Source: CAVSJJ01 sp963728395 (GTDB taxonomy: Bacteria > Actinomycetota > Actinomycetes > Actinomycetales > Dermatophilaceae). Taken from it: a DNA stretch of 64,000 bases. The notes under the pieces were generated by a model. The model searched no databases. It saw only the letters and a program-made list of their open reading frames with translations, and was not told the origin of the DNA. The number at the start of each line of letters is the position of its first letter. The stretch's first letter is position 1. The position numbers and the translations under genes are program-made. The stretch covers positions 930,001 through 994,000 of the forward strand of contig CAVSJJ010000003.1 of NCBI GenBank assembly GCA_963728395.1, given 5' to 3'. Shown here piece after piece: positions 8,984-16,990 of this stretch.

Positions 8984-9922
8984 CTAGGGCAACGGGACGG
9001 CGACGACGAGCATCGCCCAGACCAGCGGTGCGACGACGACGAGGGAGTCGAGCCGGTCCATGAGGCCGCCGTGGCCCGGGAGGATCTGCCCCATGTCCTT
9101 GATGCCGAGGTCACGCTTGATCGTCGACTCGATGAGGTCGCCGAGGGTGGCAGCACCGGCGGCGACCGCCCCCATCAGGGCCCCGGCCCACCAGGGGCCG
9201 TCGAGGAGGAGGACGAGGGTGAGCGCGCCGACGAGCGCCGAGGCACCGACCGACCCGCCGAAGCCCTCCCACGACTTCTTCGGCGAGACCGAGGGGGCCA
9301 TGGGGTGGCGACCGGCGAGGACGCCGACGGCATACCCGCCGACGTCGGAGAACACGGTGACGAGCAGGAAGAAGACGATCCGCCGGGCGCCGTCGCCCGG
9401 GGTGAGCATCATGATGGCGAAGCCGGCGAGGACCCCCGGGTAGAGCGTCGCGAGGATCGAGCCACCGAGGTCGCGGGCGGCCCCCGCGACGCCGTCGGCC
9501 GCCCGCCAGACGAGAAGGGCCACGACGGTCATGCCGAAGGTGACGAGCAGCCCCTCGCCGCCGTGCAGGTACGCACTGACGCAGACGCTGGCGGTGCCGA
9601 GCAGGAGCGGGACCGCGGGGACGAGGATGCCGCCCACCGCAAGGGCCCGGCGCATCTCCCACGCCCCGATGCCCACGGCGACGACGACGATGGCGAGGAA
9701 GCTCGGCTTGAAGAACGCGAGGCTGAGGATGACGACCGCACCGAGCCCGATCCCGACGCCGACGGCAGCCTTGAGGTCGCGGCCGGCGCGTGAGGCGACC
9801 GGGGCCACGACGCCGGGGACCGGACCCGTCGGGGCCGGCGGCACGACCGGCGACGGGCCGGGAGCGGACGGCACGACGCCCGCCGGTCGGCGGGGGTCGG
9901 GGGTGTCCGTCATGGCCGTCAT
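8984..9922 (-). CDS. cdsA: Phosphatidate cytidylyltransferase
   Basis: Makes CDP-diacylglycerol from phosphatidic acid and CTP in the membrane. The family signature is intact near the C-terminus (IKRDLGIKDMGQILPGHGG followed by DRLDS), and about eight hydrophobic segments follow a Pro-rich cytoplasmic N-terminus of about 50 residues. At 312 aa the length is normal for actinobacteria. It starts 14 bp after the frr stop. An ATG three codons downstream is an alternative start. Confidence 0.96.
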   Translation of the reverse strand: MTAMTDTPDPRRPAGVVPSAPGPSPVVPPAPTGPVPGVVAPVASRAGRDLKAAVGVGIGLGAVVILSLAFFKPSFLAIVVVAVGIGAWEMRRALAVGGILVPAVPLLLGTASVCVSAYLHGGEGLLVTFGMTVVALLVWRAADGVAGAARDLGGSILATLYPGVLAGFAIMMLTPGDGARRIVFFLLVTVFSDVGGYAVGVLAGRHPMAPSVSPKKSWEGFGGSVGASALVGALTLVLLLDGPWWAGALMGAVAAGAATLGDLIESTIKRDLGIKDMGQILPGHGGLMDRLDSLVVVAPLVWAMLVVAVPLP

Positions 9923-9936
9923 CGTCGAGAGCTGGC

Positions 9937-10494
9937 TCAGACCTCGAGCAGCTCTGCTTCCTTGTGCTTGAGGAGGTCGTCGACGAGGTCGACGTACTTC
10001 TTCGTCATGCCCTCGAGGTCCTTCTCTGCCCGGACACCCTCGTCCTCGCCGACGTCGCCGTCCTTGATGAGCTTCTCCAGGGCGTCCTTGGCATGACGGC
10101 GGATGTTGCGGATGGCGACCCGGCCCTCCTCCGCCTGGTGGCGGGCCATCTTGATGTATTCCTTGCGGCGTTCCTCGGTCAGCGCCGGCATCGTCACCCG
10201 GATGATGACGCCGTCGTTCGACGGGTTGACGCCGAGGTCGGAGTCGCGGATGGCCTTCTCGATGTTGTGCATCGAGCCCTTGTCGAAGGGGCTGATGATG
10301 ATGGTCCGCGCCTCGGGGGTCTGGAACGACGCGAGCTGCTGGAGCGGCGTCGGGGCGCCGTAGTAGTCGACGAGGAGCTTGTTGAACAGGCCGGGGTGGG
10401 CGCGGCCGGTCCGAAGGCCCGCGAAGTCCTCCTTCGTGACGTCGACGGCCTTCTCCATCTTCTCTTCGGCCTCGAACAGGGTCTCTTCGATCAT
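9937..10494 (-). CDS. frr: Ribosome recycling factor
   Basis: A 185-aa RRF that, with EF-G, splits the post-termination complex. The sequence is collinear with the family, including the conserved FAGLRTGRAHPGLF and the IRITMPALTEERRKE-like block (here VIIRVTMPALTEERR), and ends with the usual charged helix. Genes upstream (pyrH) and downstream (cdsA) are the standard actinobacterial neighbours. Confidence 0.98.
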   Translation of the reverse strand: MIEETLFEAEEKMEKAVDVTKEDFAGLRTGRAHPGLFNKLLVDYYGAPTPLQQLASFQTPEARTIIISPFDKGSMHNIEKAIRDSDLGVNPSNDGVIIRVTMPALTEERRKEYIKMARHQAEEGRVAIRNIRRHAKDALEKLIKDGDVGEDEGVRAEKDLEGMTKKYVDLVDDLLKHKEAELLEV

Positions 10495-10609
10495 CGGATG
10501 CGTTCTCCTCGGACTCAGGGGCTGACGATCAGTCTCTCAAAACCAGCCCCCGGGCGCAGGGAGTCGGCTCGGCGGCGCGCCGGAGGCGGCGCCGCGCGGG
10601 GTGGAGGGC

Positions 10610-11380
10610 TCAGTCGGCGGCGAGCACGGTCCCGATCCGCTCACCGCGCAGGGCCCGGGTGACGTTGCCCTCTCCCTCTATGCCGAAGACGACCATCGGG
10701 AGGCCGTTCTCCATGCACAGGCTGAAGGCGGCGGCGTCGACGACCTTGAGGCCACGGCGGATCGCCTCGCCGTAGGTGATCGTCTCGAGCTTGCGGGCCG
10801 AGGGGTCGGTGCGCGGATCGGCGTCGTAGACACCGTCGACGCCGTTCTTCGACATGAGGACCTCGTCGCAGCCGATCTCGAGGGCGCGCTGCGCGCTCAC
10901 GGTGTCGGTCGAGAAGTACGGCATGCCCGCGCCCGCACCGAAGATGACGACCCGGCCCTTCTCGAGGTGGCGCATCGCCCGGCGCGGAATGTAGGGCTCG
11001 GCCACCTGTCCCATCGTGATGGCCGTCTGCACCCGGGTGTCCACGCCCTCCTTCTCGAGGAAGTCCTGCAGGGCCAGGCAGTTCATCACCGTGCCGAGCA
11101 TGCCCATGTAGTCGGCGCGGGAGCGTTCCATCCCCTTCTGCTGGAGCTCGGCACCACGGAAGAAGTTCCCACCCCCGACGACGATCGCGACCTGGACACG
11201 GCCTCGGACGGCCTCGGCGATCTGGTGGGCGATCCCCCGCACGACCTCCGGGTCGACCCCGACCCGGCCGCCACCGAAGGCCTCGCCGGACAGCTTGAGC
11301 AGCACTCGGCGCACGCCGTGGTGGTCGGCGACGCCGCCGGCGCCGTCGGTGGCGGCGGTCTTGGCAGAGGTCGTCGTCAC
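10610..11380 (-). CDS. pyrH: UMP kinase
   Basis: Phosphorylates UMP to UDP in pyrimidine nucleotide synthesis; hexameric, of the amino-acid-kinase fold. Visible are RVLLKLSGEAFGG at the N-terminus, VVGGGNFFRG and the C-terminal nucleotide site around DGVYDADPR. The ATG at 11380 adds about 20 residues before the conserved LLKLSGE; a GTG or later start inside that stretch cannot be excluded. It lies between tsf (200 bp upstream, with a hairpin) and frr (115 bp downstream). Confidence 0.97.
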   Translation of the reverse strand: MTTTSAKTAATDGAGGVADHHGVRRVLLKLSGEAFGGGRVGVDPEVVRGIAHQIAEAVRGRVQVAIVVGGGNFFRGAELQQKGMERSRADYMGMLGTVMNCLALQDFLEKEGVDTRVQTAITMGQVAEPYIPRRAMRHLEKGRVVIFGAGAGMPYFSTDTVSAQRALEIGCDEVLMSKNGVDGVYDADPRTDPSARKLETITYGEAIRRGLKVVDAAAFSLCMENGLPMVVFGIEGEGNVTRALRGERIGTVLAAD

Positions 11381-11507
11381 GGGCTCTCCTTCGTCGGCGG
11401 TCGCTCGATCTTGTCACAGGACGAGGGTGCGGCCGTAGCCGAGCCCCGCGGGTGAGCGCGTCCGAGCACCGCTGCGTGGCTGGGCGGCGGAACCGGCCCC
11501 GAACGCG

Positions 11508-11544
11508 GGTATGCCGCCCGCTTGAGGTGAGCGGACGGCATACC
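11508..11544 (-). terminator. Hairpin in the tsf-pyrH gap built from GGTATGCC/GGCATACC
   Basis: Arms 11508-11522 and 11530-11544 pair at 14 of 15 positions around a 7-nt loop. There is no T-run behind it, so it may be an attenuator, a processing site or an mRNA-stabilising stem rather than a classical intrinsic terminator. The outer arms are the window's recurrent GGTATGCC word. Confidence 0.5.
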
Positions 11545-11582
11545 GACGCGGACCGGCCGGAACCGGCCGCAGTGCTCTGCGC

Positions 11583-12413
11583 TCAGCCGCCGACGCGGAA
11601 GCGGGCGAACGCCGTGGCGGTCGCACCGGCCTCGTCGAGGACCTTCGCGACGGTCTTCTTCGCGTCCTTGGCGAACGGCTGCTCGAGCAGGACGTTCTCC
11701 TTGAAGTAGCCGTTGACCCGGCCCTCGATGATCCGCGGCAGCGCAGCCTCGGGCTTGCCCTCCTCCTTGGCCGTGGCCTCGGCGACGCGGCGCTCGTTCT
11801 CGACCGTGTCGGCCGGGACGTCCTCGCGGGCCAGGACGGTCGGACTGAGGGCCGCGACGTGCATCGCGACATCCTTGGCGATCTGCTCGTTCCCCCCCTC
11901 GGTGACGACGAGGACGCCGATCTGCGCGGGCAGATCGGGGCTCGTCTTGTGCAGGTAGGAGACGACGTGCTCGCCCTCGAGCCGAGCGACCCGCTTGACC
12001 TCGATCTTCTCGCCGATCGTCGCGTTCGCGTCGTCGAGCAGGGCCTTGACGCTCTGCCCGTCGGGCAGCGTGCTCGCCAGGAGTGCGTCGGCGTCGGCGG
12101 CCTTCGTCGCCACGGCCTGCGCGAGAACCTGGTCGGCGAGGGCGATGAACTTCTCGCCCTTGGCGACGAAGTCGGTCTCGCAGAGGACCTCGACGAGCGT
12201 GCCGGAGCCGTCCTCGATGTGCGCGGCGACGAGTCCGTTGGAGGTCGTGCGGCCCTCGCGCTTGGTCACGCCCTTCTGGCCCTTGATCCTGAGGATCTCG
12301 GTGGCTTTGGCGCGGTCGCCGTCGGCCTCCTCGAGCGCCTTCTTGACGTCGAGCATGCCGGCGCCGGTGGACTCGCGCAGCGCCTTGATGTCAGCGGCGG
12401 TGAAGTTCGCCAT
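11583..12413 (-). CDS. tsf: Elongation factor Ts
   Basis: The 276-aa guanine-nucleotide exchange factor for EF-Tu. The N-terminal UBA-like module (MANFTAADIKALRESTGAGM) and the conserved ETDFVAKGEKF motif are present, followed by the dimerisation domain. The ATG at 12413 is fixed by homology; the open frame upstream is only an overlap with rpsB. It follows rpsB by 40 bp. Confidence 0.98.
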   Translation of the reverse strand: MANFTAADIKALRESTGAGMLDVKKALEEADGDRAKATEILRIKGQKGVTKREGRTTSNGLVAAHIEDGSGTLVEVLCETDFVAKGEKFIALADQVLAQAVATKAADADALLASTLPDGQSVKALLDDANATIGEKIEVKRVARLEGEHVVSYLHKTSPDLPAQIGVLVVTEGGNEQIAKDVAMHVAALSPTVLAREDVPADTVENERRVAEATAKEEGKPEAALPRIIEGRVNGYFKENVLLEQPFAKDAKKTVAKVLDEAGATATAFARFRVGG

Positions 12414-12453
12414 CGTTGCTGTGTTCTCTCTTCCGGGTGGGGAGATGGGTGGG

Positions 12454-13542
12454 TCAGGCCTCGGTGGTCTCGGGGGCGGCCGGAGCGTCCTGGGCGACGA
12501 CCTGGTCCGGGACCTGGGGCTCGGGGGAGGCCGGCGGCTCGGTGACCTCGGCGACGGCGGCGGCCGCCGACACCTCGGCCGGGGCCTCGGCAGCGGTCGG
12601 TGCCTCCGCGGCGGGCGTCTCGGCGGGCGCGGCCTCGGCGGACTCCGCGGCGGGCGTCTCGGCGGGCGCGGCCTCGGCGGACTCCGCGGCGGGCGTCTCG
12701 GCGGGCGCGGCCTCGGCGGACTCCGCTGCCGGAGCCCCGGCCGGCACCTCGGCGGCCGCGGTGGCCTCCGCCTCGGCACCGAGGAGCTCGCGCTCCCACT
12801 CGGCCAGCGGCTCCGCGCCGCCGACCTGCTCCTCACCGGTGGCGCGGGCGCCGGACCGGGCGATCAGGCCCTCGGCGACGGCGTCGGCGATGACCCGCGT
12901 CAGCAGGGTCACCGAGCGGATGGCGTCGTCGTTGCCCGGGATCTTGTAGTCGACCTCGTCCGGGTCGCAGTTCGTGTCGAGGATCGCGATGACCGGCAGG
13001 CCGAGCTTGCGCGCCTCGTCGACGGCGAGGTGCTCCTTCTTGGTGTCGACGATCCACACCGCCGACGGGACCTTGGCCATGTCGCGGATGCCGCCCAGGG
13101 TCTTCTCGAGCTTGTCCTTCTCCCGCTTGAGGATGAGCAGCTCCTTCTTCGTGTGACCGGAGCCGGCCACGTCGTCGAAGTCGATCTCCTCGAGCTCCTT
13201 GAGCCGGGTGAGGCGCTTGGAGATGGTCTGGAAGTTGGTGAGCATGCCGCCGAGCCAGCGCTGGTTGACATACGGCATCCCGACGCGGGTCGCCTGCTCG
13301 GCGACGGGCTCCTGCGCCTGCTTCTTCGTGCCGACGAACAGGACCGTGCCGCCGTGGGCGACCGTCTCCTTGACGAACTCGTAGGCGCTGTTGATGTAGC
13401 TCACCGACTGCTGCAGGTCGATGATGTAGATCCCGTTGCGCTCCGTCATGATGAAGCGCTTCATCTTCGGGTTCCACCGGCGGGTCTGGTGCCCGAAATG
13501 AACGCCGCTCTCGAGGAGCTGGCGCATGGTGACGACGGCCAT
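12454..13542 (-). CDS. rpsB: 30S ribosomal protein S2 with an Ala/Glu/Pro-rich C-terminal tail
   Basis: The first about 245 residues are a complete uS2 (MRQLLESGVHFGHQ, the VWIVDTKKEHLAV block and NDDAIRSVTLL). The protein then runs on to 362 aa with a disordered acidic Ala/Glu/Pro tail containing three identical 13-residue units (AAESAEAAPAETP). Start ATG at 13542 follows an AAGGAGAA ribosome-binding site. S2 tails of this kind are known in actinobacteria; the exact triplication is probably lineage-specific. The first gene of the rpsB-tsf block, with a long leader. Confidence 0.97.
   Translation of the reverse strand: MAVVTMRQLLESGVHFGHQTRRWNPKMKRFIMTERNGIYIIDLQQSVSYINSAYEFVKETVAHGGTVLFVGTKKQAQEPVAEQATRVGMPYVNQRWLGGMLTNFQTISKRLTRLKELEEIDFDDVAGSGHTKKELLILKREKDKLEKTLGGIRDMAKVPSAVWIVDTKKEHLAVDEARKLGLPVIAILDTNCDPDEVDYKIPGNDDAIRSVTLLTRVIADAVAEGLIARSGARATGEEQVGGAEPLAEWERELLGAEAEATAAAEVPAGAPAAESAEAAPAETPAAESAEAAPAETPAAESAEAAPAETPAAEAPTAAEAPAEVSAAAAVAEVTEPPASPEPQVPDQVVAQDAPAAPETTEA
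12608..12724 (-). repeat. rpsB: Three exact 39-bp tandem repeats in the rpsB tail
   Basis: Three identical 39-bp units (117 bp) encode the 13-residue Ala/Glu-rich unit of the S2 tail, in frame. The copies show no difference at wobble positions, so the expansion is recent or kept uniform by conversion. Confidence 0.95.
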
Positions 13543-13762
13543 GACCGGTCGTTCTCCTTATGTGAGGTTGTCAGTTACGTCGGCGACCGGTCCCGCGCCC
13601 GCGGGCCGTGCCACCTGCCTGGCGTCTGCACGCACCCCGCCGGGCGTCGTGGCCGATGCCGATGCATCGGTCGTGACGGCCGGACTGCCGTGGTGCGCCC
13701 CGGGGGGGTCGAGACGAGCTCGACGACCCGGCGGTAGACGCGCGAATTCGACTGGCTGCGCC

Positions 13763-13787
13763 TGAGCACAGACCGGTCGTGTGCTCA
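13763..13787 (-). promoter_or_regulatory. Inverted repeat at the predicted 5' end of the rpsB leader
   Basis: TGAGCACA and TGTGCTCA form a perfect 8-bp inverted repeat around a 9-nt centre, directly downstream of the proposed -10. It could be an RNA hairpin of a ribosomal-protein autoregulatory leader or a DNA operator. Confidence 0.45.
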
Positions 13788-13816
13788 GTCTAGGGAACGG
13801 GGGCCGCGCTGGCGAA
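13787..13816 (-). promoter_or_regulatory. Putative rpsB promoter
   Basis: On the minus strand, -35 TTCGCC (13811-13816) and -10 TAGACT (13787-13792) are 18 bp apart. The rplS gene has the same -35 hexamer and spacer, and the rpmB and rpsP candidates also use 18-bp spacers. This predicts a transcript start near 13780 and a leader of about 235 nt. Confidence 0.45.
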
Positions 13817-13983
13817 TCCGCGCCACGGGACGGCTCGCCCAGGTGGACCGGCGCGGGCCGGCCGCGAGCTCGGGCACGGTGCGCGGGCCGAGGCCGCCTC
13901 GAGGTGGGGTGCGTGAGCTGGTCCGGCTCGAGCGCGAGCAGGCCCAGGCCCGCATGTGCCGCCTCGCGGCTGCGAGGAGGACC

Positions 13984-14895
13984 CTAGGGCGGTCCGGCAC
14001 CCACCGTGAGGACGCCCTCCGCCACCGTCGCGTGGTCACCCATCCAGAACGCCAGGTTGGTCCGGTCGTGGCCGATCGGGGCACCGGCGAGGAGCGGCAC
14101 GCCGAGCGAGCCCAGCCGGTCGAGGAACGTCGCTCGTCCCACCTCGGGGTCCCCGCAGTTCGTGAACCCGCCGAGGACGACCGCGCGGGCCCCGACGAGC
14201 CAGCCCGAGCGGAGCACCTGGGTGAGGACCCGGTCGAGGCGGAAGGGGTGCTCGTCGACGTCCTCGATGACGACGACGGCATCGCGCGCGGACAACAGGT
14301 CCCCGGTGCCGATGGACGAGGCGATGAGCGCGAGGTTGCCACCGACGAGCGGGCCTTCGGCGGCGCCCGGCACGAGGGATACCAGGTCCCGGGAGAGGAC
14401 GGGGTCCGGGTCGTCGGCGAAGAGCAGCCGACGCAGCCGGTCGTTCGAGGCCGCGTCGCCGTCACCGACGCCGGTGACCGCCGGGCCGTGGACCCCCTGC
14501 ACACCGAGCCGGGTGCCGAGGGCATGGAGCAGCGCCGTGGCGTCGGAGAAGCCGACGAGCGGCTTCGGGGCGGCCTCGGCCAGCCGGTCCCAGTCGAGGA
14601 GGTCGAGCAACCGGGGGACGCCGTAGCCGCCGCGGCCACAGAGGACCGCGGCGATGTCGGGGTCGAGCCAGGCGCTCGTGAGGTCGGCGGCCCGCTCGGC
14701 GTCGGAGCCGGCGAGGTAGCGCAGGTCGGGATCGGTGTGCCGTAGGTGCGTGCCCTCGACGACGTCGAGCCCCCAGTCGCGCAGCACCGCGATGCCCGCG
14801 TCCAGGCGCTCGGTCGGGACCGGGCTGGACGGGGCGACGACGGCGACCAGGTCCCCCGGCCGCACCGGCGTCGGACGGCGCAGGTGCACGCTCAC
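13984..14895 (-). CDS. LD-carboxypeptidase, peptidase family S66
   Basis: A 303-aa S66 peptidase, the family that trims tetrapeptide stems of peptidoglycan during recycling or resolves self-immunity conjugates. The nucleophile Ser lies in LVGFSDATALLHAL, after the ALLCGRGGYG-like block (AVLCGRGGYGVPRLLD). The GTG at 14895 overlaps the TGA of the 65-aa ORF (GTGA) and begins the recognisable N-terminus VHLRRPTPVRPGDLVAVVAP. No signal peptide, so probably cytoplasmic recycling. Confidence 0.9.
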   Translation of the reverse strand: MSVHLRRPTPVRPGDLVAVVAPSSPVPTERLDAGIAVLRDWGLDVVEGTHLRHTDPDLRYLAGSDAERAADLTSAWLDPDIAAVLCGRGGYGVPRLLDLLDWDRLAEAAPKPLVGFSDATALLHALGTRLGVQGVHGPAVTGVGDGDAASNDRLRRLLFADDPDPVLSRDLVSLVPGAAEGPLVGGNLALIASSIGTGDLLSARDAVVVIEDVDEHPFRLDRVLTQVLRSGWLVGARAVVLGGFTNCGDPEVGRATFLDRLGSLGVPLLAGAPIGHDRTNLAFWMGDHATVAEGVLTVGAGPP

Positions 14896-15089
14896 CAGCC
14901 CGGCGCGAGCGGCGGCCGGCTGCTGGCCTGCTCGAGCTGTCCGGCCAGGGCGAGGAGCAGGCCCTCGTCCCCCGAGGGCGTCAGCAGCCGAGCGCCGATC
15001 GGCCCGCCCTCGCGGCTCACCGCGGCCGGATCGATGTCGACGCGCACGCCGGACGTCGTCACCATGCCGAGATCCTCCGGTCCGGTCAT
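14892..15089 (-). CDS. Small 65-aa protein coupled to the LD-carboxypeptidase; resembles an amidase C-terminal tail
   Basis: The ATG at 15089 opens a 65-aa frame whose TGA overlaps the next gene's GTG by 4 bp, the arrangement used for translational coupling throughout this window. Residues 22-50 (GGPIGARLLTPSGDEGLLLA and onwards) look like the last strand and helix of amidase-signature enzymes (pattern PxGxQLxGPxGxExLLLxLAxxLE). It lacks the catalytic Ser-Ser-Lys region, so it cannot be an active amidase. It is either a decayed amidase end or an independent small protein. A minus-strand promoter would have to overlap that of the divergent gene at 15151. Confidence 0.55.
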   Translation of the reverse strand: MTGPEDLGMVTTSGVRVDIDPAAVSREGGPIGARLLTPSGDEGLLLALAGQLEQASSRPPLAPGW

Positions 15090-15150
15090 GCCTCGGAGCG
15101 TAGCCGCGCCGGCCGCCGCGGCATACCGGCACGGCCCGTAGCCTGCGGAC

Positions 15151-16311
15151 ATGGACTCACCTCTCGTGGAGCGGATGCGCGGCTTCGGGACGACGATCTT
15201 CGCGGAGATGTCGGCGCTGGCCGTCGAGACCGGGTCGATCAACCTCGGCCAGGGGTTCCCGGACACCGAGGGACCACACGCGGTGCTCGACGCCGCGGTC
15301 GAGGCGATCCGCGGCGGGCGCAACCAGTACCCACCCGGACCCGGGGTGCCAGAGCTGCTCGAGGCCATCGCGGCGCACCAGGAGCGGTTCTACGGCATCC
15401 GGCTCGACCCGCGCTCGCAGGTCCTCGTCACCGTGGGCGCGACCGAGGCGATCGCTGCGACGATCCTCGCACTCTGCGAGGCCGGCGACGAGGTCGTCAC
15501 CTTCGAGCCCTACTACGACTCGTATGCCGCGTCGATCGCCCTCGCCGGGGCGCTCCGCCGCACCTGCGTGCTGCGCTTCCCCGACTTCGCCGTCGACGAG
15601 GCCTCGCTGCGGGCGGCCTTCTCGTCGCGGACCCGGCTCGTCCTGCTCAACACCCCGCACAACCCGACCGGCAAGGTCTTCACCCGCGAGGAGCTGGACC
15701 TCGTCTGCTCCCTCGCCCGCGAGCACGACGCCTGGGTGGTCACCGACGAGGTCTACGAGCACCTGACGTTCGACGGCGCGCAGCACGTCCCCGTCGCCAC
15801 TTTGCCCGACATGGCGGAGCGGACCCTGACGATCTCCTCCGGCGGCAAGACCTTCTCGACGACCGGGTGGAAGGTCGGCTGGGTGACCGGTCCCGCCGAG
15901 GCGGTGACCGCCGTGCGGACCGTCAAGCAGTTCCTCACCTACGTGGGGTCGGGCCCGTTCCAGCCCGCCGTCGCCGTCGGGCTCGGGCTCGGCGATGACG
16001 TGTATGCCGTCCTCTCGGGCGCCCTGCAGCGCCAGCGCGACCTCCTGCTCGACGGGCTGCGAACGGCCGGCCTGCGGGTCTCGGCGCCGCGGGGCACCTA
16101 TTTCGTCATCGCCGACGCCGCACCGCTGGGCGCCACCGATGCGCTCGCCTTCTGCCGCGAGCTGCCGCACCGGGCGGGGGTCGTCGGCGTGCCCGTGTCG
16201 GTCTTCCACGACGACCCCGAGGCCGGCCGCACCCTCGTGCGGTTCGCGTTCTGCAAGCGCGAGGAGGTCCTCGCCGAGGCCGTCCGCCGGCTGTCCGCAC
16301 TGGGCGGCTGA
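15151..16311 (+). CDS. Class I/II PLP-dependent aminotransferase (DapC/kynurenine-aminotransferase-like)
   Basis: A 386-aa fold-type I aminotransferase. Visible are INLGQGFPDTEGP, NQYPPGPGVPELLEAIA, LVLLNTPHNPTGKVF, VVTDEVYEHLTFDG and the Schiff-base Lys in SSGGKTFSTTGWKVGW. Close relatives act as N-succinyldiaminopimelate, kynurenine or methionine aminotransferases; the sequence alone does not choose. It is transcribed away from the LD-carboxypeptidase unit, and a role in diaminopimelate/lysine supply would suit that cell-wall context. Confidence 0.88.
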   Translation: MDSPLVERMRGFGTTIFAEMSALAVETGSINLGQGFPDTEGPHAVLDAAVEAIRGGRNQYPPGPGVPELLEAIAAHQERFYGIRLDPRSQVLVTVGATEAIAATILALCEAGDEVVTFEPYYDSYAASIALAGALRRTCVLRFPDFAVDEASLRAAFSSRTRLVLLNTPHNPTGKVFTREELDLVCSLAREHDAWVVTDEVYEHLTFDGAQHVPVATLPDMAERTLTISSGGKTFSTTGWKVGWVTGPAEAVTAVRTVKQFLTYVGSGPFQPAVAVGLGLGDDVYAVLSGALQRQRDLLLDGLRTAGLRVSAPRGTYFVIADAAPLGATDALAFCRELPHRAGVVGVPVSVFHDDPEAGRTLVRFAFCKREEVLAEAVRRLSALGG

Positions 16312-16429
16312 CCCCGCGCGAGCAGGACGCGACGGCGGACCGTCCACAGCCGGCGGCCCGCCGCGCTCGCGTCCACAGGCCCGGGGCCGGCCCGTGGTGC
16401 GGGAGACGCCTCGACGGCACCCTCGAGGC

Positions 16430-16963
16430 ATGACGGCGAGATCGGTCTGCGGGATCCTGGCGCTGCTCGCGTCCGGCGCGGGCCTGGCCGCGGCGACGCC
16501 CTCGTCGGGCGCCGCACCGGGGGCGGCGGCGACGGGGAGCGTGGCGGGGCGGCGCTGGGCGTGGCCGCTCGACCCGCTCCCGGCCATCACCCGCCCGTTC
16601 CGGGCGCCGGCAACGGCATACGGCCCGGGGCATCGTGGCGCCGACCTCACCCCGCGCTCACCCGGAGCGGCCGTCCATGCCGTCGCCGATGGCGTCGTCA
16701 CCCACGTCGGGATGCTCGCCGGCCGCGGGACGGTGACGGTGACCCACCCCGACGGCCTGCGCAGCACCTATGAGCCGGTGCGCGGCACGGTGCGGGTCGG
16801 CCAGAGCGTGGCTCGCGGTTCGATGCTGGGGATGCTCACCGGGCCGAGCCACTGCGACCCGCGGCCGACGTGTCTGCACCTCGGGGCGGTCCGCCGACGC
16901 GGCTACGTCGACCCACTCCAGCTGATCCGCGGCGGCCCCGTCGTGCTCCTCCCTCTCGGATGA
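16430..16963 (+). CDS. Secreted M23-family metallopeptidase domain protein
   Basis: A 177-aa exported protein: signal-like N-terminus (about residues 1-25, hydrophobic GILALLASGAGLAAA) and one LytM/M23 domain. The zinc ligands His and Asp are in GPGHRGADL and the last His in CLHLG; the first His of the usual HxH is Cys, as in other short actinobacterial M23 proteins. It may bind or cut peptidoglycan. Start ATG at 16430; an M23 gene near rpsB is a common actinobacterial arrangement. The 117-bp gap upstream contains two GTCCACAG octamers. Confidence 0.85.
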   Translation: MTARSVCGILALLASGAGLAAATPSSGAAPGAAATGSVAGRRWAWPLDPLPAITRPFRAPATAYGPGHRGADLTPRSPGAAVHAVADGVVTHVGMLAGRGTVTVTHPDGLRSTYEPVRGTVRVGQSVARGSMLGMLTGPSHCDPRPTCLHLGAVRRRGYVDPLQLIRGGPVVLLPLG

Positions 16964-16990
16964 GCCCCGCCCCATGGACGCCGGACAGGC

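Larger units (their letters stand above)
13543..13983. other. 441-bp gene-free region: rpsB promoter and leader, and end of the LD-carboxypeptidase unit
   Basis: No credible gene is seen; short open frames here are Arg-rich and match no family. It holds the rpsB promoter, a hairpin at the predicted transcript start (13763-13787), a perfect CCGATGCATCGG palindrome (13659-13670), and a small hairpin (13962-13977, CCTCGC-GGCT-GCGAGG) just past the LD-carboxypeptidase stop that may end that transcript. Confidence 0.7.

Noticed and set aside
12608..12724. CRISPR-like array from the regular 39-bp repeats
   Set aside because: The units are contiguous without spacers and lie in frame within rpsB.
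13575..13987. Short frames of 64-68 codons in the gap upstream of rpsB
   Set aside because: Arg/Pro-rich with no ribosome-binding site; the gap is better explained as promoter and leader.
16342..16378. Two GTCCACAG octamers (with CTGTGGAC at 22067) as DnaA boxes
   Set aside because: They match only part of TTGTCCACA, are few, and no dnaA, dnaN or A/T-rich unwinding region is present.
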